NCBI GenBank assembly: GCA_963691815.1
Contig: OY829648.1
Coordinates: 23,001,123-23,065,122 of the forward strand
DNA length: 64,000 nt
Source of the DNA: Echiichthys vipera
Taxonomy: Eukaryota > Chordata > Actinopteri > Perciformes > Trachinidae
Reading direction: 5' to 3'
Shown here: in pieces, positions 37,813 to 49,912 of the stretch
How the letters are laid out: each line of letters starts with the position of its first letter
Numbering within the stretch: position 1 is the stretch's first letter
Translations under genes and position numbers: made by a program
Notes under the pieces: generated by a model
What the model saw: only the letters and a program-made list of their open reading frames with translations
What the model was told of the DNA's origin: nothing
The model's database searches: none

Positions 37813-39900
37813 CGGTGTACCAAAGAGCATTGTGTGTCAAGGAGATGCTGCAGGTTCTTGGGGGGGCCAGGGTGTCAAGGGAAAGGATAGATGGTCATTG
37901 CGACTCACCAAGTCCACAAGGGAGGCGGATGGGGGAGGGCTGGGGTAGGAGTTAATGAGGGTGATGAGATCTGCAGGGTTGATGTGTTAGATGCTTCTGA
38001 AGGAGATGGGCTGTTGTTCTTTTATTTTGGATATGGGAGCCTAAATCTCAAAGAGCACAACTTTATGGTCGTAGATGGAGAACTCAGCAGCAATGAGGTT
38101 ATAAGGAGTTATACCAGTGCAGCAGATTAAATCAAGCATGTGACCTTTATGTGTTGGGAAGTTAACATGTTGTCTGATACCAAGTCAGTCAAGTAGTGAG
38201 ATGAAATCATTGACAAAAACACTGGAAGGGTCATCACTGTGGATGTTAAAGTCTCCCAGTATCATTACAGTAGGGGACATAGCACATACACATTACTAGT
38301 GATGCAATTTTTATGAGTAAAGCAGCAGCGAGCTTCCAGCCATTTTTCCAGGTACCAAAGATAGGACATGATTGAGTGTTTTCTGCCTGGTTGCTATGAA
38401 CCGGGCTGCAATATATTCAAACGGGGCACCTGTGCACAAATAATATATGTGCACTAAAAATGCTTGTTTTTGCCAGACATGTTTAATATCACAACACTAT
38501 GAACTGTAAGTCATTTCCTGTGACAAAGTCTACAGAAATATGTACTTACAGCTACTGCTTAAAATGTCTGCTAGAGATCCCTCATGCACTTGATGATTTG
38601 ACAGTGGGACAGCCGTTAGTCTCAATAGCCCTGGTCTCAGAGTCTGTGAGTGTAGAGATTCAACCAAAGACTATTAACAACTCAACACAATCATGCAGGT
38701 GTTTTCACGTGAGTGACATCTTCCTCGCTGTCCTATTAGATTTGTTGCATCAGAAACAGCCGGAACATTAACAGCTTGATTATCTAAAACTTATCATCCT
38801 TACTAGTTAATGAAGTTTGGAGACCTCAGCACAACTTCAACCTGAGCAGAGGTGTAATTAGGCAGGATAATCGAACACCCCTGAGTGAGTGTGCAGGCCA
38901 TTTGAAATGACACTCGCATAGCTCACCAAATTTGGACAGAAAACCTTGCTTACTATTTCTGCAGTGTTAATTATTTTTAACACTGTAGTGATTAAGCTCT
39001 ACATGAACTCAGTGGCACTTTGGGCTGCCAGCCTATCACTCTACTCACTCTGGAAATGAGCGCTCTAGTGACCCATTGTTGTTTTACTTGGCCAATCATG
39101 GAGGGTTTGCCTATTTCCGTCTGCTGACAGACACACAAAGTTTAACAGAGTTAAGCCTCTCTTTGGAATTTATCAAATTAGTAAAAACCTTTGGACACCC
39201 AGCAAGTAAAGAAATGAAGAAGGGAATATTCTCAACACTGTGCCATGATGAACATTTGGAATGAGTCCATATAATTTCCAAGATAATTAATATGATGAGA
39301 CAACCTGTTCTCATCCCAGCTCATCACATTTTTGTGCCATTTTGTCAGGACTCTTTGGCATCACTTGTCAATGCACTGGGTAGTCCTGTGTGGTCACTAT
39401 TTTAAACAAAACCTGGTAAATGTTGTGAATTCAAACATAACTATGTAGTTAGATGTAGGCAACAAAACCACTTGATTAGTGTTAAAATAGATGCTCTTGT
39501 AACTACAGTGACATGAGCTGCGGTCTCCTGGGTGAAAGTCCAGTGTTTATTTTTTCTCTGAGCGTTTAATATTGCAGTGGATGGGGTTTAGAGTTGAAAG
39601 CCTGGTGCATTTGATACCGACACCCAAAGGTGCCTTGTGCGTCAAAATGGTGGTACTTCTGCCAAACAAGCAGAGAGAATGATGTCTATCCAATTCTGTT
39701 GGCAAAGTTGCTGAATAAATTTCTGTCTGACAAAAAAGGTTTTGTATACATATAAATATATATATATATATAAATGTGTACATTTTTGCGTTTGCTGGAA
39801 AAAAGCTCATGTGTGCAATAAAAACACTAGAAAACTTGCAGCTATAAAACACAACATAGAAATCATCAAGATACCTATGATAAAACAATTCAGACAATAC

Positions 39901-41301
39901 TTCAATTCAATTCAATCCAATTCAATTTTATTTATAGTGCCAAATCATAACAAAAGTTATCTCAGGACACTTTACAAACTAGGTAAAGACCACACTCTAT
40001 GATAAACATAGACCCAACAATTCCCCCGTAGAGTACGGTGGCAACGAAAACCTTCCCTATAACAGGCAGGAACGTCAGACAGACCCAGCTCTGTGGAGGA
40101 CAGCCATCTGTCTTGACCGGTTGGGGAGGAAGAAAAGGAGAGAGAAAGAGAGAAAAGACGGACAGATGGACAGAGAAAGACAAAGACAGACACAAAGACA
40201 GAGACAGACACACTTCCAGTAACTATAATAATATCTATAGTAATGTGAATATGACTTATATGTTATGGCAGTTAATACAGCAGAATAGTAGAAACAAGCA
40301 CAGCTAAGGATATAGATTGTAATAGCAGCAGGAAGCGTCATGCAGGACCACGACAGCAGGCACCACCACGATCAGCAGACACCTGCGAGACGACAAAGCA
40401 CAAACAACTCCGGGGAAGAAGTTGAATTAGTAACATGCATTGATGAGACATGAATGATACAGACAGAGAGGAGAGAAGCTCAGAGTATCTGAAAAAGGAT
40501 TATCCCCCGGCAGAGTAGGCCTATAGCAGCATAATTAAGCAGAACAAAATCAGCTTAAAAATAACAACATTGCTAAGGGCTCGTAAGCCCTATATGTAAG
40601 CTTTATCAAAAAGGAAAGTTTTAAGTTTAAATATGGGGACAGTGTCTGTATTCCGAATAACACTTAGGAGTTGTTTCCACAGGAGAGGAGCTTGGTAGCT
40701 GAAGGCTCTGCCTCCCATTCTACTTTTGGAGACTCTAGTAACGACAAGTAGCCCTGCATTCTCAGAGCGCAGCGGTCTAGTTGGGTGATACGGTACTATG
40801 AGCTCTTTAAGATACGATGGAGCCTGACCAATAAGAGCTTTGTACGTAAGGAGAAGTATTTAAATTATATTCTAGATTTTACAGGTAGCCAGTGCAAAGA
40901 GGCTAATACAGGAGAAATATGTTCTCTTCGATTTGTTTTAGTCAGTACACGAGCTGCAGCATTTTGGACCAACTGGAGACTCTTAACAGACTTATTGGAG
41001 CAGCCTGATAATAAGGAGTTGCAGTAGTCCAGCCTAGAAGTAACAAATGCATGGACTAGTTTTTCTGCATCTTTCTGGGACATAATGTTCCTAATTTACG
41101 CAATATTATGCAGTTGAAAATATGCAGTGCTTGTCTTAAATTTCATGTGAGAATCGAAGGACATATCCTGGTCAAAAATAACACCCAGATTCCTTACTGT
41201 GGTGCTGGAGGACAACACAACATCATCCACAGTAACAATGTCTTTAGCTATTGAGTTTCGGAGGCCTTTGGGGCCAAGTACAAGTACTTGAAGGAGCTTT
41301 A
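39901..41301 (-). mobile_element. L2/CR1-like LINE, 3' half, longest copy
   Basis: Minus-strand element: tail of (TTGAA)n complement at 39901-39927, 3' UTR to about 40590, then the C-terminal part of the reverse transcriptase ORF to 41301. It shares its UTR with the copies at 13628-14280 and 29271-29573. A MITE at 41302 onward interrupts or bounds its 5' side. It is the reference copy in this window for defining the family. Confidence 0.85.
40590..41301 (-). pseudogene. LINE reverse transcriptase C-terminus, frameshifted
   Basis: Minus-strand translation shows LVLGPKGLRNSIAKDIV, VVLSSSTTVRNLGVIFDQD, MSQKDAEKLVHAFVTSRLDY, CNSLLSGCSNKSVKSLQLVQ, SPVLASLHWLPVKSRI and, near the end, RMGGRAFSYQAPLLW and KTFLFDKAYI before a TAG at 40590-40592. 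These blocks are diagnostic of the RT C-terminal region of L2/CR1/Jockey-type LINEs. A frameshift near 41085-41100 breaks the frame. The YxDD catalytic site would lie upstream and is not present. Confidence 0.9.
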
Positions 41302-41716
41302 AAGGTATAATATGTAAGTGGGTAGATGGTGGACTCTCACCCAGCAGACATGTGTTTTCATGTTCAATCCACATTTTGATGCCTAACCCCCACATTTTTT
41401 TAAGCTATTTGTTTTGGCCTTTGCATGCCTATATTGTTTAGTTTAGCTGAAGATTGACAGGAAACAGGGAGAGAGAGATGACATGCAGCAAAGGACCGCA
41501 GGAGTCAAACCAGGGCCGCTGCCGCAAGGACTTTTTAGCCTCTGTATATGGGGCGCCTGCTCTACCGCTGAGCCACTTAAACTGGCCCAGGACAGGGTCT
41601 CCGCAGATAGACACAACACCACACACTTCTAGTGTCATAAGTGATGATTGAGACGGAATATTTTTGTATAAATCTTTATCATTTTTAGGATAATACTACA
41701 TATTATACCCTTAAAG
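41302..41716. mobile_element. MITE inserted at the LINE, carrying a SINE
   Basis: Left end AAAGGTATAATATGTAA and right end TACATATTATACCCTT are inverted repeats bounding about 415 bp without coding capacity. A tRNA-derived SINE (41450-41592) sits inside. Non-autonomous DNA transposon by structure; family not assigned. Confidence 0.75.
41450..41592 (-). mobile_element. tRNA-derived SINE nested in MITE
   Basis: On the minus strand TGGCTCAGCGGTAGAGC (plus 41560-41575) matches a pol III A box and GGTTTGACTCC (plus 41501-41511) a B box, as in a tRNA head. These are followed by TTTGCTGCATGTCATCTCTC, a tail typical of a fish SINE. The tRNA fold is degraded, so it is a SINE and not a functional tRNA gene. 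Confidence 0.75.
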
Positions 41717-42115
41717 AGGACCTTAGTTTCTTGATGTGGCGTGCACATAGGACCCAGGTACTTGAAAGCTCAAACGTGTAACTGAAAGTGTTAATGAACA
41801 TTAATCTATTCGTAGAAAATCCACATCAGTAATTATCAGTTTCAGATAAATGCCAGGCTGCAGTGCCAACTGTGGTGCTAATGAAGATCTCTTACCATGG
41901 GTGCTGCTTACATCAGTGCACTCCCAAAATAGCTTTGCTTTAGATGAATGACCAAAAGGTTATTTATCTCAAATATTTAACTGTAGTGGATAATAGTGAA
42001 ATAATGTCACGTTCCACGAGAAGTCTTGAGTGAGCACTGAGCTACTGTTCTTATTTGTTGTTTTGCACACATCAAGGGCTGAATCGTGCTGCCATGAGTT
42101 TTGTCCATGCTGCAG

Positions 42116-42307
42116 ATCAGCAGCCTGAAGGAAGACACTGAGGATCAAAAGACTGACCAGATGAACGTTGAACAGCAAAATATCAGATGGTCTCTGGAGA
42201 GAAGCATCCAGACTCGGCAGAAAAAGCTCTCCAAGACATATGTAACCTTTTATGAAGAAGTGCACACAAGGTTTCTGAACTCACCTGGACACCTGCATCA
42301 GTCACAG
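42116..42307 (+). other. Isolated exon-like open segment, coiled-coil-like
   Basis: A 192-nt, phase 0-0 open segment bounded by GCTGCAG before and CAG/GTACAG after, encoding 64 residues. The translation is rich in Glu, Gln, Lys and Asp (ISSLKEDTEDQKTDQ, then LERSIQTRQKKLSKTYV), looks helical and has no repeat match in this window. I do not recognise it. No companion exons were found nearby and the polypyrimidine tract is weak. It could be a real exon of an unannotated gene, a relic, or chance. The other strand is also partly open, which weakens the case. Confidence 0.25.
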
Positions 42308-42924
42308 GTACAGCTCTCAAGTGCTGGGACACCGTCAGTGTAATGTCATAGTATGCATGTCTAATGCACAGAGAGACAGTTGGAGGTTGATGAGACAATG
42401 ATTTGCTTTGTTTAGCTTTTTCCAAACAAAGAATAGTAATTCAAATAATCTGAATCATGGTGCAATTTGCATGCAAGTTGTAGTTGTTTTTTTTCCGTTT
42501 GGTTAGAAATAACCGGAATCGACCATCTCATCTCATTGGATCATCTCATCATCAATCACATTTGCGCATGCCTTTCTAAATTCTCCATAAAGTCTCTTCC
42601 TTGTTTGTGCTCAATGAGCCACAGTCTCATACATCAGGGCGGGCAAGGTGACTGAGCTGCAGTCTGGGTCATGAATGATCACACTGTATTAGCACACAAA
42701 GACAATCAATTTCCTCATATGAACTTCAGTCTCCAGTGGGATTTGTCATGGACATTTTTTTTTAAGTTGCCCCTTTCACACAACAGGAGATTGTGCCAGA
42801 TGCGTTCTCACGTACTGTAAATACTGTTTGTTTGGTTTAGGCGAGGGTTGGCACCTGGGTACAGCGTGCAGGAGGCAGGACATGACAAAACCTGCTTTTA
42901 AAAAAAAAATGTTTAGATGTTTCC

Positions 42925-43086
42925 AGTTTTTCAAGCCTTTTATTATATAGAACAGACAAGAAATGGGGTGAAAGAGAAATACATGCAAAGGGTCTCCCCC
43001 TCTCCCCTCAATCCTGCTGCCTCGTGGACCTTCAGCCTCTTTACATGGGGCGACTGCTCTAACCACTCAGCCACTGGCTGCCCCAA
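42925..43086 (-). mobile_element. tRNA-derived SINE, second copy
   Basis: Minus strand begins GGGGCAGCCAGTGGCTGAGT, then GGTTAGAGCAGTCGCCCC, a tRNA-like A-box region as in the SINE at 41450-41592. The shared sequence CCCATRTAMAGAGGCTRA follows. The B box is degenerate. The tail reaches the A-rich run and CTTGAAAAACTGG. No functional tRNA. Confidence 0.7.
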
Positions 43087-43196
43087 CTTGCTCTATTTTT
43101 GCGCCTTCCCATGTCCGTTATGCATTTATTGTAAACAATTCCAAACTCCCTCTTTATTTTCTAAAGCTTTGCAAGCCAAAACTTAAAAAGTAATAG

Positions 43197-43236
43197 TCTC
43201 ATCTCATCTTCAACCGCTTATCCGGGGTCGGGTAAT
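43197..43236. repeat. Short LINE/RTE 3' terminal scrap
   Basis: TCATCTTCAACCGCTTATCC followed by GGGGTCGGGT is a commonly dispersed sequence in fish genomes, seen at ends of RTE-like elements. Only about 40 bp survive. Confidence 0.4.
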
Positions 43237-43847
43237 AGTGCAAATACCAAAACATATAGGCCAAATATATTTGAAAACCGTATCTTTCAGTGTTCAAAGA
43301 GAAAGTATATCTGACTTGAGAAAAAAGGAAAGAAAGAAAAAAAACACTAAAAGGTTAAAATTGATTCTGGCATCAAGAAGTCCATTTAATCAAACTCCTT
43401 AAGCAATGCAATCGTGTTGTGCAGACGCCTTGCTCGATACAGCTCGTTAATATTGCCCCAAAACTTTTCCAATTCATCACAAGCTTTGTAGAAATCAGAT
43501 CCTCTGTAACAAAGCTCTCTACTGTCTGTCTGAGCAGAATGTAGGAGAGTTTGGCATTTGCCCTCCCTAGAACGAGCAAGTCCTCGTCAGTTCAACCACC
43601 ATGTAACCGTCCAGCAGAAGGACAGAAATGTACATCTCGTATGTGGTTGCTGTGTGTTTTTTGGTTTCCTTTGTGAGCCAATAGCGGAGTGAAAAGGGAG
43701 GAGAGTGTCCCGGGGTCTTTGATAAGGTAGTTTTTGTGTAAATGTCATAGATGCTGAAAGATTAGACCGGTGAGGCTCTGAATCTGAAAACTAATTGGAT
43801 GAACAAAATAATTTGACTTTCTGTTTCAAATATGAAGCGGTACTGTA

Positions 43848-43904
43848 TGTGTGTGCATGTGTGTGTGCATGTGTGTGTGCATGTGTGTGTGCGTGCATGT
43901 GTGT
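43848..43904. repeat. (TGTGTGTGCA)n minisatellite-like TG array
   Basis: TG runs punctuated every 10-12 bp by GCATG, repeated about four times, giving a higher-order period unlike the pure TG arrays elsewhere. Confidence 0.85.
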
Positions 43905-44714
43905 AAGGGAGAGAGAGTTTGTACATTCAGTGCCCGTTCATGAATACATTTTTGCTTGCAGTGCAGCAGCTGCTGTTCACATGCTCTGTTGTCAGATTGG
44001 TTTGTAACTCTCTCTAATTATAATTCATTTGAACACCACTGCTTACAATTCACTCAGGTTTCATTTGATCAAAATCACTGGATTTGAACCTGCCAAGAGC
44101 TGTGTTGGTAAAATGGAAGTGATTATATTCATTCTGTCTCATGGCGTATCAAAGAATTCTCATCTTTGTAAAAGGAGAACCAAAAAAACAACTGAACTCA
44201 AAGGACAGCTTTAAATGAACTTAACTTTGGAGTATCATGTCTTCTCAACTTAACTTCTTAAATAATTAAAACAACAGAATGAACGAAAAACACAAAATAG
44301 ATGGCTATATGATGATTTACAATATTTTTGATTTTAAAAAGTTGGCTTATCCTGAATGAAGACAACTGAGGTGACAGGAATGTGTATGGCTAGGTATGAT
44401 TCATTATAGAAGAAAAGGGAGCCGGTGTTTTTCAAGGTTGAGTAAACAAGAAAATTAAGAAAAAACATGTTGAACCCTAATAAAATTACATCATTATACA
44501 TTCAGATTTTTTTGAAAAAGCATTTCAGGTGCATCCCCAGTTTAAGACAGTCAGTCTAGGTGGTCATTGAGATGTTTTGCTCAAGCTGATGTAAGACAAG
44601 ACTATCTGCAATGTAGCTTAATGGCCAACTGATTTTATGAACTCAATCCAGACCTTTCAGAGCTTTGGGTAATGATTTAAAGAATGAAGTCGTGAATACA
44701 AGCAGCCAATACAA

Positions 44715-44965
44715 GTTTCCTTCAGAGATTGCCTTAGAGTAGAACCGCTGCTCCTTCACATTGAAAGGGGTCAGCTGAGATGGTTCAAGCGTCTGATGAC
44801 ACCTCCTGGACGCCTCCATGTGGAGGTTTCCCTGAACACATCCAACTGAGAGGAGACCATGGGGCATACCCAGAATATGCCGGAGAGATTATATAGCCCA
44901 TCTGGCCTGGAAGCAACCCAGGATCCCCAAGGAGATGCTGGAGGACTAGCTAGGGAGATGAATGG
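44715..44965 (+). pseudogene. RTE/Rex3-like LINE C-terminal ORF fragment
   Basis: Plus-strand translation gives LLLHIERGQLRWFKRLM, TPPGRLHVEV and, in shifted frames, RRDY-like and LAWK-like residues before GDAG and the AGCTAGGGAGATGAATGGA end. The order (LRWFGHL-RMPPGRLPGEVF, RP-GR-R-RWRDY, LAWERLGIP-EEL) is the well-known C-terminus of RTE/Rex3-type elements. Several frameshifts; inactive. Confidence 0.75.
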
Positions 44966-45509
44966 ATTTTTCCTTTTAATTTTCACTGTTTGAGAATTAG
45001 GATGCGGAATTACCTAGAAATGCAAACAAAAGACGTAAACAATGTCAGAAGCTGTTACACAACCCTTATACTGAGATAATATACGTAACTTTTCTAATTC
45101 ACATCTGTGCCACAGGTCGCATTGCTTTGATCCAAAGTTTTTCGCTGCGTCATGATCTTTAGATATACCATTAAGTAATAGGAATCACCAAGTCACTGTT
45201 TCTTAAAAGTCTGAAATATAACAATGATTTAGATTTCTCTTGGAAGATTTTTTCCACAACATTGTATTACAGTAAGACAATCAACTCTTGGCAAACATCT
45301 GTACAATCATTAGTGAGAACGAATAACAAACTATTATTGTTCAAAGGAGCTTATTTTGCACCTACTTTTGGGGAAGAAAAGTTTCTGCTTCCTCTCATCA
45401 TTGGTGGTAGTTTGTATCATCCTGCCAACTAGGTATCTTTAATTTAAATGGAAATGAGACACTGGTCCGTATGGATCAAGGATCAGGTGCTTGAGCAGCC
45501 TCTCCTCTC

Positions 45510-45513
<4 letters not shown>

Positions 45514-45547
<34 letters not shown>

Positions 45548-45555
45548 TGTGTGAG

Positions 45556-45628
<73 letters not shown>
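45514..45628. repeat. Compound (GT)n(GA)n microsatellite
   Basis: (GT)n to about 45562 with GTGA interruptions, then an unbroken (GA)n of over 60 bp to 45628. The GA half is a homopurine mirror repeat. Confidence 0.95.
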
Positions 45629-45633
<5 letters not shown>

Positions 45634-45963
45634 CATTTTGGCTGCTCCTCTCTTTTTCAAAGAGCTGTTTAAAAAGTTGTCTGACTACCTCTTACGGTTA
45701 AGTTAAGAACCAAGTTAAGGTTAGTGTTGTGGGCATGTGGTTGTGTAGTTTACTATATAAATGGTTTTTAGGTCAAGGTAAAACTAGTTTGCACATTTTT
45801 AAGAGTTAAATCTATAAAGAGATCATATGTATCTCATTATCGATATTACATTGTCATTTACATATGTAACACACATATTTCATTTGATTAATTTACAAAC
45901 AGGGAGTGTAGGTAACAGAACAGTCTATTCATCTGTCAGTGGTGTTCAGCGCTTGATCCAGAC

Positions 45964-46029
45964 GTGTGTGTGTGTGTGTGTGTGCGTGTGCGTGTGCGCG
46001 TGCGTGCGTGCGTGCGTGCGTGCGTGTGT
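45964..46029. repeat. (GT)n to (GTGC)n alternating array
   Basis: A (GT)11 run passes into GCGTGTGCGCG and then GTGC tetranucleotides. All are alternating purine-pyrimidine with increasing GC content. Confidence 0.95.
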
Positions 46030-48214
46030 ATTGCCGTGAATCTGAGCATCTGTGCATTCATGTGTGTGAAATAAAGAGTCATTTAAGTGACTGTTTTTAT
46101 TCCTGCGTGCATCACTAACTGCTTCCATATATCGGCGGCAATGTCCTAGGTCATCTCCGATTTTCTCCGTTCCTCTCCCACCTTATCACTTAAACAAAGT
46201 TAAGATAAAAACGAATTACCCTCCAGTGCAGTACATTCCTTCAACTGTCTTAAAGTTCAAGATTACCATCTACAACTGATACGTGACTGTTTTTTTGGAT
46301 GAGAATTTTGTTGCATTTCAGGAAGAAAATGGATGTTTTCTTTCAGCACACGGTGTCACCACCATTAACAGATTGCAGTACATCTGTTCACAAGAACACT
46401 CCCCTTTTCTCCCAGGTGGAGTATGAGGTATAATAAACACAGATGGAGTTTTGCTGCCACAGGGAGCACCTGGAGAGAAACATGGTGGCTCTGAAGAGGA
46501 ACATGATGAAAAACAAGTTGAGATTCAGAGAAACTTCTTGGCACAGTGTAGGTGACAGTGAGCCTCTTTTCTTGATAAACATGTTTTAATAATTAAATTG
46601 CCTCAACACAGTTGATCCAACACATTCAACACATTTTAATTATTAGTCGTTTCACTACTGTACATACCTATAATGGGTATTAAAGAGCTAGGCTCTACTC
46701 TAAACATACTGACAACATTTGAATAAAGGTCTTACAGGGTTGAAATAGGTTTTCTGAAACTAAATTAACTGGGACAGATAAAGTCTCATACTGTAGCAAA
46801 TACATTGTTTTATTTTTATTATTATCTTTTTTAGAAATGCAAACCACTTTGCAGCATTGGAAGGAACATGCAGTGATCGATATAATGTGCCCAACCGATG
46901 ATGAGTGTGTAGTCTTTTGTCTTATCAGTGATTTGTCACCTTGTGTGAATCATTCACATTCATTCATTCACATTCAAACCATGACCTTTTTGCTAATTAA
47001 TTTTACCTTGAATAAAAAAAACACTGCTGTGAGAAAACATTAGTAATATTTTGTTTCCCCCCCCTGATGTTTTAGTTTTCCTCTCTGGGTCCATTTGTTG
47101 GAAGCCACTTTAAATTAATTCATTGTTGATATTTGGTTTAGTTCTGTTGGGTGGTTCATCATTCAACTGGGGAAGAAAATCACAAAATTAAACAAATAAT
47201 TCAACAGCTTAATGTAGCCACATGATAGACCGTCTTTGTTTTTGTCAGTCACCATCCGCTACAGCTCCCTTTACCTCCCTGAGTGAGTATGCTGGTTGGA
47301 TGATAGAAACACAATGCTGGGCCTCCGCAAGGCGTAAGGGGATGAGTGCATCAGCCAGCACCAGAAGCTGTAGTTGCAAAACATTAGATCAGCTTGGAAA
47401 TCTTTTTTTGGAACAACACATTTCAAAAACAGTATAGATTTACCCCAGCTTGCTTGATACTGCACAAGTTAACAGTAACTCATGCTTTGTTGCCGAATCA
47501 GAGCAGGAAGCTGCTGTTCAGAGCTTCCCCTGGCATGCTCTCAGTTCATTTTCGATTTCCAGGAGGCGTAACGCTGCAGAGCAAAATGCTTCTGGGCGCA
47601 ATTGGATAGACCTACAACCAATCAGAGCCATGAAACATGACCTACGACCAATCACACCAACAAAACGGCGGTGCTTGCTCCGGGAAAAACAATGGCAGCC
47701 GGATCACAAACTATCTAACATTAGAGCTCGACAGTACATTACCACGCATTTCAAAATAGGCAATACAGTGACAGAATATCAAATCGTATTTGATCAACGC
47801 TGCCTAATTTGACAGTTTGATCTCAGTTTTGTAAGAACGGACCTGCCGCCTGGCTGCCTATTTCAGGCAAGCCAATGGCAGGGCAGAGCCGTATGTGAGA
47901 ACACAAATGTCAGTTGCACCAGAGAATTCACAGCCAGCGAGTGGGCGTGTTGATGATGGTTCTGTTATGGGGCTTGAAGAAGGGTGATTAACATGAAGAC
48001 ATAGGAAAACATCTAACTGGAGAGACAGCAAGATTCAGGAACTTCTTACAGCAAAGACAGACTCCAAAATTGTCAACATTTGCAATCCACGTTATGTCCT
48101 GCCTCCTGCACGCTCTACCCAGCACCATGCCTTATTTAAAGCAAACAAATTATTGGCAGTAAGTAAGAACAACATATACTATATAACAGTATAAAGGTAG
48201 TTGACAAGCTGGGG

Positions 48215-48480
48215 ATGGTATAGGGCTAAATTACCTCAGGGAGTAGAGCAGGTCCTCCTTTAATCACAAGGTCGGCAGTTTGATCCCCAGCTTCACATGC
48301 TTGCATGTTCAACTGTCCTTGACTAAGACACTGAACCCCGAGTTGCCCCCGGTGGGCATGGCGGCTCTACCACCATCTGTGTGTGAATGGATGGATGACA
48401 ACTGTTAAGAGTTTTGTCTGGTAAATTAAAAAGGTGCTGTAAAAATGCCGTCCATTCACCATTTGAAATACTGTACTTAT
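48215..48480 (+). mobile_element. tRNA-derived SINE with conserved central domain
   Basis: A tRNA-like head (AGGGAGTAGAGCAGGTCC A-box region, GGCAGTTTGATCCCC B-box region) is followed by TGTCCTTGACTAAGACACTG and AACCCCGAGTTGCCCC, a core shared by many fish SINEs. The end GCCGTCCATTCACCATTTG matches the usual 3' terminus. Fairly complete but diverged. Confidence 0.75.
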
Positions 48481-49202
48481 AAAGTAGATCTCAATACATC
48501 GCAGTGAATCCATATCCTGAGCATGAGTATCTCTTCATTATGGCAATGTTTTTATTTTTGGACAAATTTGAATCGGCTGTATAGGTTTAGACACAGTTTT
48601 TTACATTAGACAAGTTATGCTGCATCTCTAAGCTACAAAGGAGGTAAATAGATGTGAGGTATTCTTGGTACAACAAATGAATCAATAACTGCCAATGTGT
48701 CAGAGATGCCATGATCAATGTGTTACACCGCAGGGAGGCTATTTGTCAGAAGTAACAATTAACTGTGAAGATATTTCTTCTTTTAAAACAAAGGTTTAGG
48801 GTGTTTACACACTAGATGTCAGCAGCAAAAATTTATGTTGATATATTTATATGTACAAATAAGAGCATGGAGCTCTTGCTTCCAGCTACACTCCCACATT
48901 CACACTCTCACATACACACAATATCTATCCAACACAACTACACTGATAACTTTTTTGTAAGCTTTGGTCTATAAATAAGACTTCTCTGTGTACACATGCC
49001 ATTCTGCGGTAGCACCACAATGTGCAAGTGACTAACTGTGAATGAAGCACTTGATCTAATTTTGGATCGTAGCCCATGGTGAGGATGAAAATATCAAACC
49101 TCACAAAATGGTGGAGGAGAAAGCCTGCTGAAAGGAGAAGAAGAATTCTGAATATGATCCAGATTCTCCAAAATCAAAAGATGAAGAGGCACATGCAACA
49201 CT

Positions 49203-49912
49203 ATAGGTATGTTTCCACTATGGGCCAAAGACGCACCTAATTTGCATGTGAGTCGCTCAGGAGGCCGTTTGACCAGGTAGAAAGAGGCCCTATCGGAGAG
49301 CAGGGCCTATTTTTGCCCCTGAGATTTACCTGGTTGCTGATTGGATGTAGCTCTCAGCGGGATGTGACGTGTTGTAGTACAGACGCCACAACAACATGGC
49401 GAAGTAGAGTAGACACTTGGTGTAGAAGAACGCAGCGCAGAAAATGATCTATGTACGGATTCTTGATTGAATTTCCGACCTGTGGTCCTTTGCTGCATGC
49501 TCCATACCTCTCTCTCTCTCTCCCATTTACAAACAAATGTGCGTGCACACACACACACACACACCGTACTGCAGCTGGGTGCAAGCCTGTCTATTAACAA
49601 TCACTTTACCAGCGCCTCGAATATTGAAGGTGGAGTGTTTTATTTCAAGTTACTTGTACATAAGTAGATGTTGTGAATAATACGGGCCACCTTAAATCAA
49701 ACTACAACTATTCTGTATTTCTCTGGAGGAAGAGCACGCCGCTGTGTGACGTTTCAGCTGATCAGTGATACGTCACCTCCGGAGTCTCGTAATTCCCTCT
49801 CGGGCCTTTTTAAAAAAAATGGAAACATGTCGAGTGAAAGGCCATTTAAGAGGCTGTGGACTGAAACTTTCCAGGAGGCCACTCTAAAGGCCTAATGGAA
49901 ACATGCCTTATA
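49203..49912. mobile_element. 710-bp non-autonomous DNA transposon
   Basis: Left terminus ATAGGTATGTTTCCACTATG and right terminus, read in reverse complement, ATAAGGCATGTTTCCATTAG are inverted repeats. Inside are a (CT)n/(CA)n stretch at 49500-49565 and no credible ORF. Structure fits a MITE of unassigned superfamily. Confidence 0.7.

Larger units (their letters stand above)
36946..38290 (-). pseudogene. Internally deleted L2/CR1-like LINE with endonuclease and RT fragments
   Basis: Read on the minus strand. An apurinic-type endonuclease motif GDFNIHSDD is encoded at 38230-38256, then HKGHMLDLICCTGITPYN. After a damaged middle, the reverse transcriptase active site appears as HCYADDTQVFF (YADD codons at 37617-37628), followed by NKTEALLIGSK. 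The C-terminal region follows: SYLDYCNAVLSS, LQIVQNSAARIITC and LQLHWLPV-type residues at about 37100-37290. Fingers and palm upstream of YADD are missing, so a large internal deletion joined the endonuclease to the late RT. The 3' tail is the (AAT)n array at 36946-37009. Frameshifts and stops show it is inactive. Confidence 0.85.

Noticed and set aside
41500..43086. tRNA-like A and B boxes
   Set aside because: No intact cloverleaf; the flanks are SINE bodies, so these are retrotransposon heads and not tRNA genes.
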